Origin: an uncultured Lachnospiraceae bacterium | GTDB lineage: Bacteria > Bacillota > Clostridia > Lachnospirales > Lachnospiraceae | DNA: 34,432 nucleotides | Assembly (NCBI GenBank): GCA_900316395.1 | Contig: ONCT01000019.1 | Location: 1 to 34,432, forward strand | Direction: 5' to 3' | Shown: in pieces, positions 34,359-34,432 of the stretch | How positions within the stretch are numbered: the stretch's first letter is position 1 | Layout: each line of letters starts with the position of its first letter | The notes under the pieces: model-generated | Seen by the model: the letters and a program-made list of their open reading frames with translations, nothing else | Database searches by the model: none | What the model was told of the DNA's origin: nothing | Made by a program: the position numbers and the translations under genes

Positions 34359-34432
34359 TTAATCGAGTTTAGGTGTGCCATCCTCATACCACTGATAGCT
34401 ACAGCTTCGACACCAATTATAGTACATCTTTT
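34359..34432 (-). CDS. paralogue of the Nif11-zinc-ribbon peptide, 5' part outside window
   Basis: The frame open to the window edge ends KMYYNWCRSCSYQWYEDG plus TPKLD and a stop (TAA at 34359-34361). It aligns with the end of the neighbouring peptide (YYKWRCNSCGAEWQF) through the YY-W, the CxxC pair and the following W. The stop is 41 bases before the next ATG. Only 23 residues can be seen; the leader, if present, lies outside the window. Confidence 0.65.
   Translation of the reverse strand, partial: KMYYNWCRSCSYQWYEDGTPKLD

Overview
The window is AT-rich and tightly packed, with almost every gene on the minus strand. The gene content (class III CoA-transferase next to an old-yellow-enzyme reductase, YitT, KtrAB, CstA, Nif11-type double-glycine leader peptides, strong AGGAGG ribosome sites) suggests an anaerobic member of the Clostridia, probably Lachnospiraceae (Butyrivibrio-like). 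That placement is inference from family content; no rRNA or marker gene is present.

Reading in the direction of minus-strand transcription, from high to low coordinates: (a) 34.4-34.0 kb holds two tandem small genes, one cut by the window edge. The complete one joins a Nif11-type leader ending in a Gly run to a short zinc-ribbon-like Cys4 domain; the cut one ends in a similar ribbon. (b) 33.9-28.1 kb holds LtrA-like membrane protein, aquaporin, a secreted papain-family peptidase, a HAD phosphatase and a ClC-type protein. (c) 28.1-24.6 kb holds CstA and the KtrB/KtrA potassium uptake pair. (d) 24.6-21.8 kb holds GNAT, a headless asparagine-synthetase-like protein and a 2H phosphoesterase. A 45-bp imperfect direct repeat flanks the middle gene. 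The copy after it carries a relic of the acetyltransferase C-terminus, which suggests the gene was inserted between the other two. (e) 21.7-17.7 kb holds a DUF4143 ATPase, a NudC-like Nudix hydrolase, a BASS transporter and a DUF389 membrane protein.

(f) 17.6-3.3 kb is the most coherent block, probably one long signalling operon: YitT, REC-(degenerate GGDEF)-EAL, an amino-acid-permease/hybrid histidine kinase fusion, a PAS histidine kinase with an Hpt-like tail lacking the histidine, a REC protein with a degenerate HD-GYP domain, then CheR, CheB, a CheY-like receiver, CheA, CheW and a chemoreceptor with almost no extracellular part. A small stand-alone Hpt protein lies convergently at the end on the plus strand, and terminators separate the two. 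The likely reading is a chemosensory array wired by phosphorelay to a permease-type nutrient sensor and to c-di-GMP turnover. No flagellar, cheC or cheD gene is visible.

(g) 2.7-0 kb holds a class III CoA-transferase with an unusual domain order and the first 340 residues of a BaiCD/FadH-type flavoenzyme. No stretch longer than 300 bases lacks a gene. No tRNA, rRNA, CRISPR array or insertion sequence was seen.
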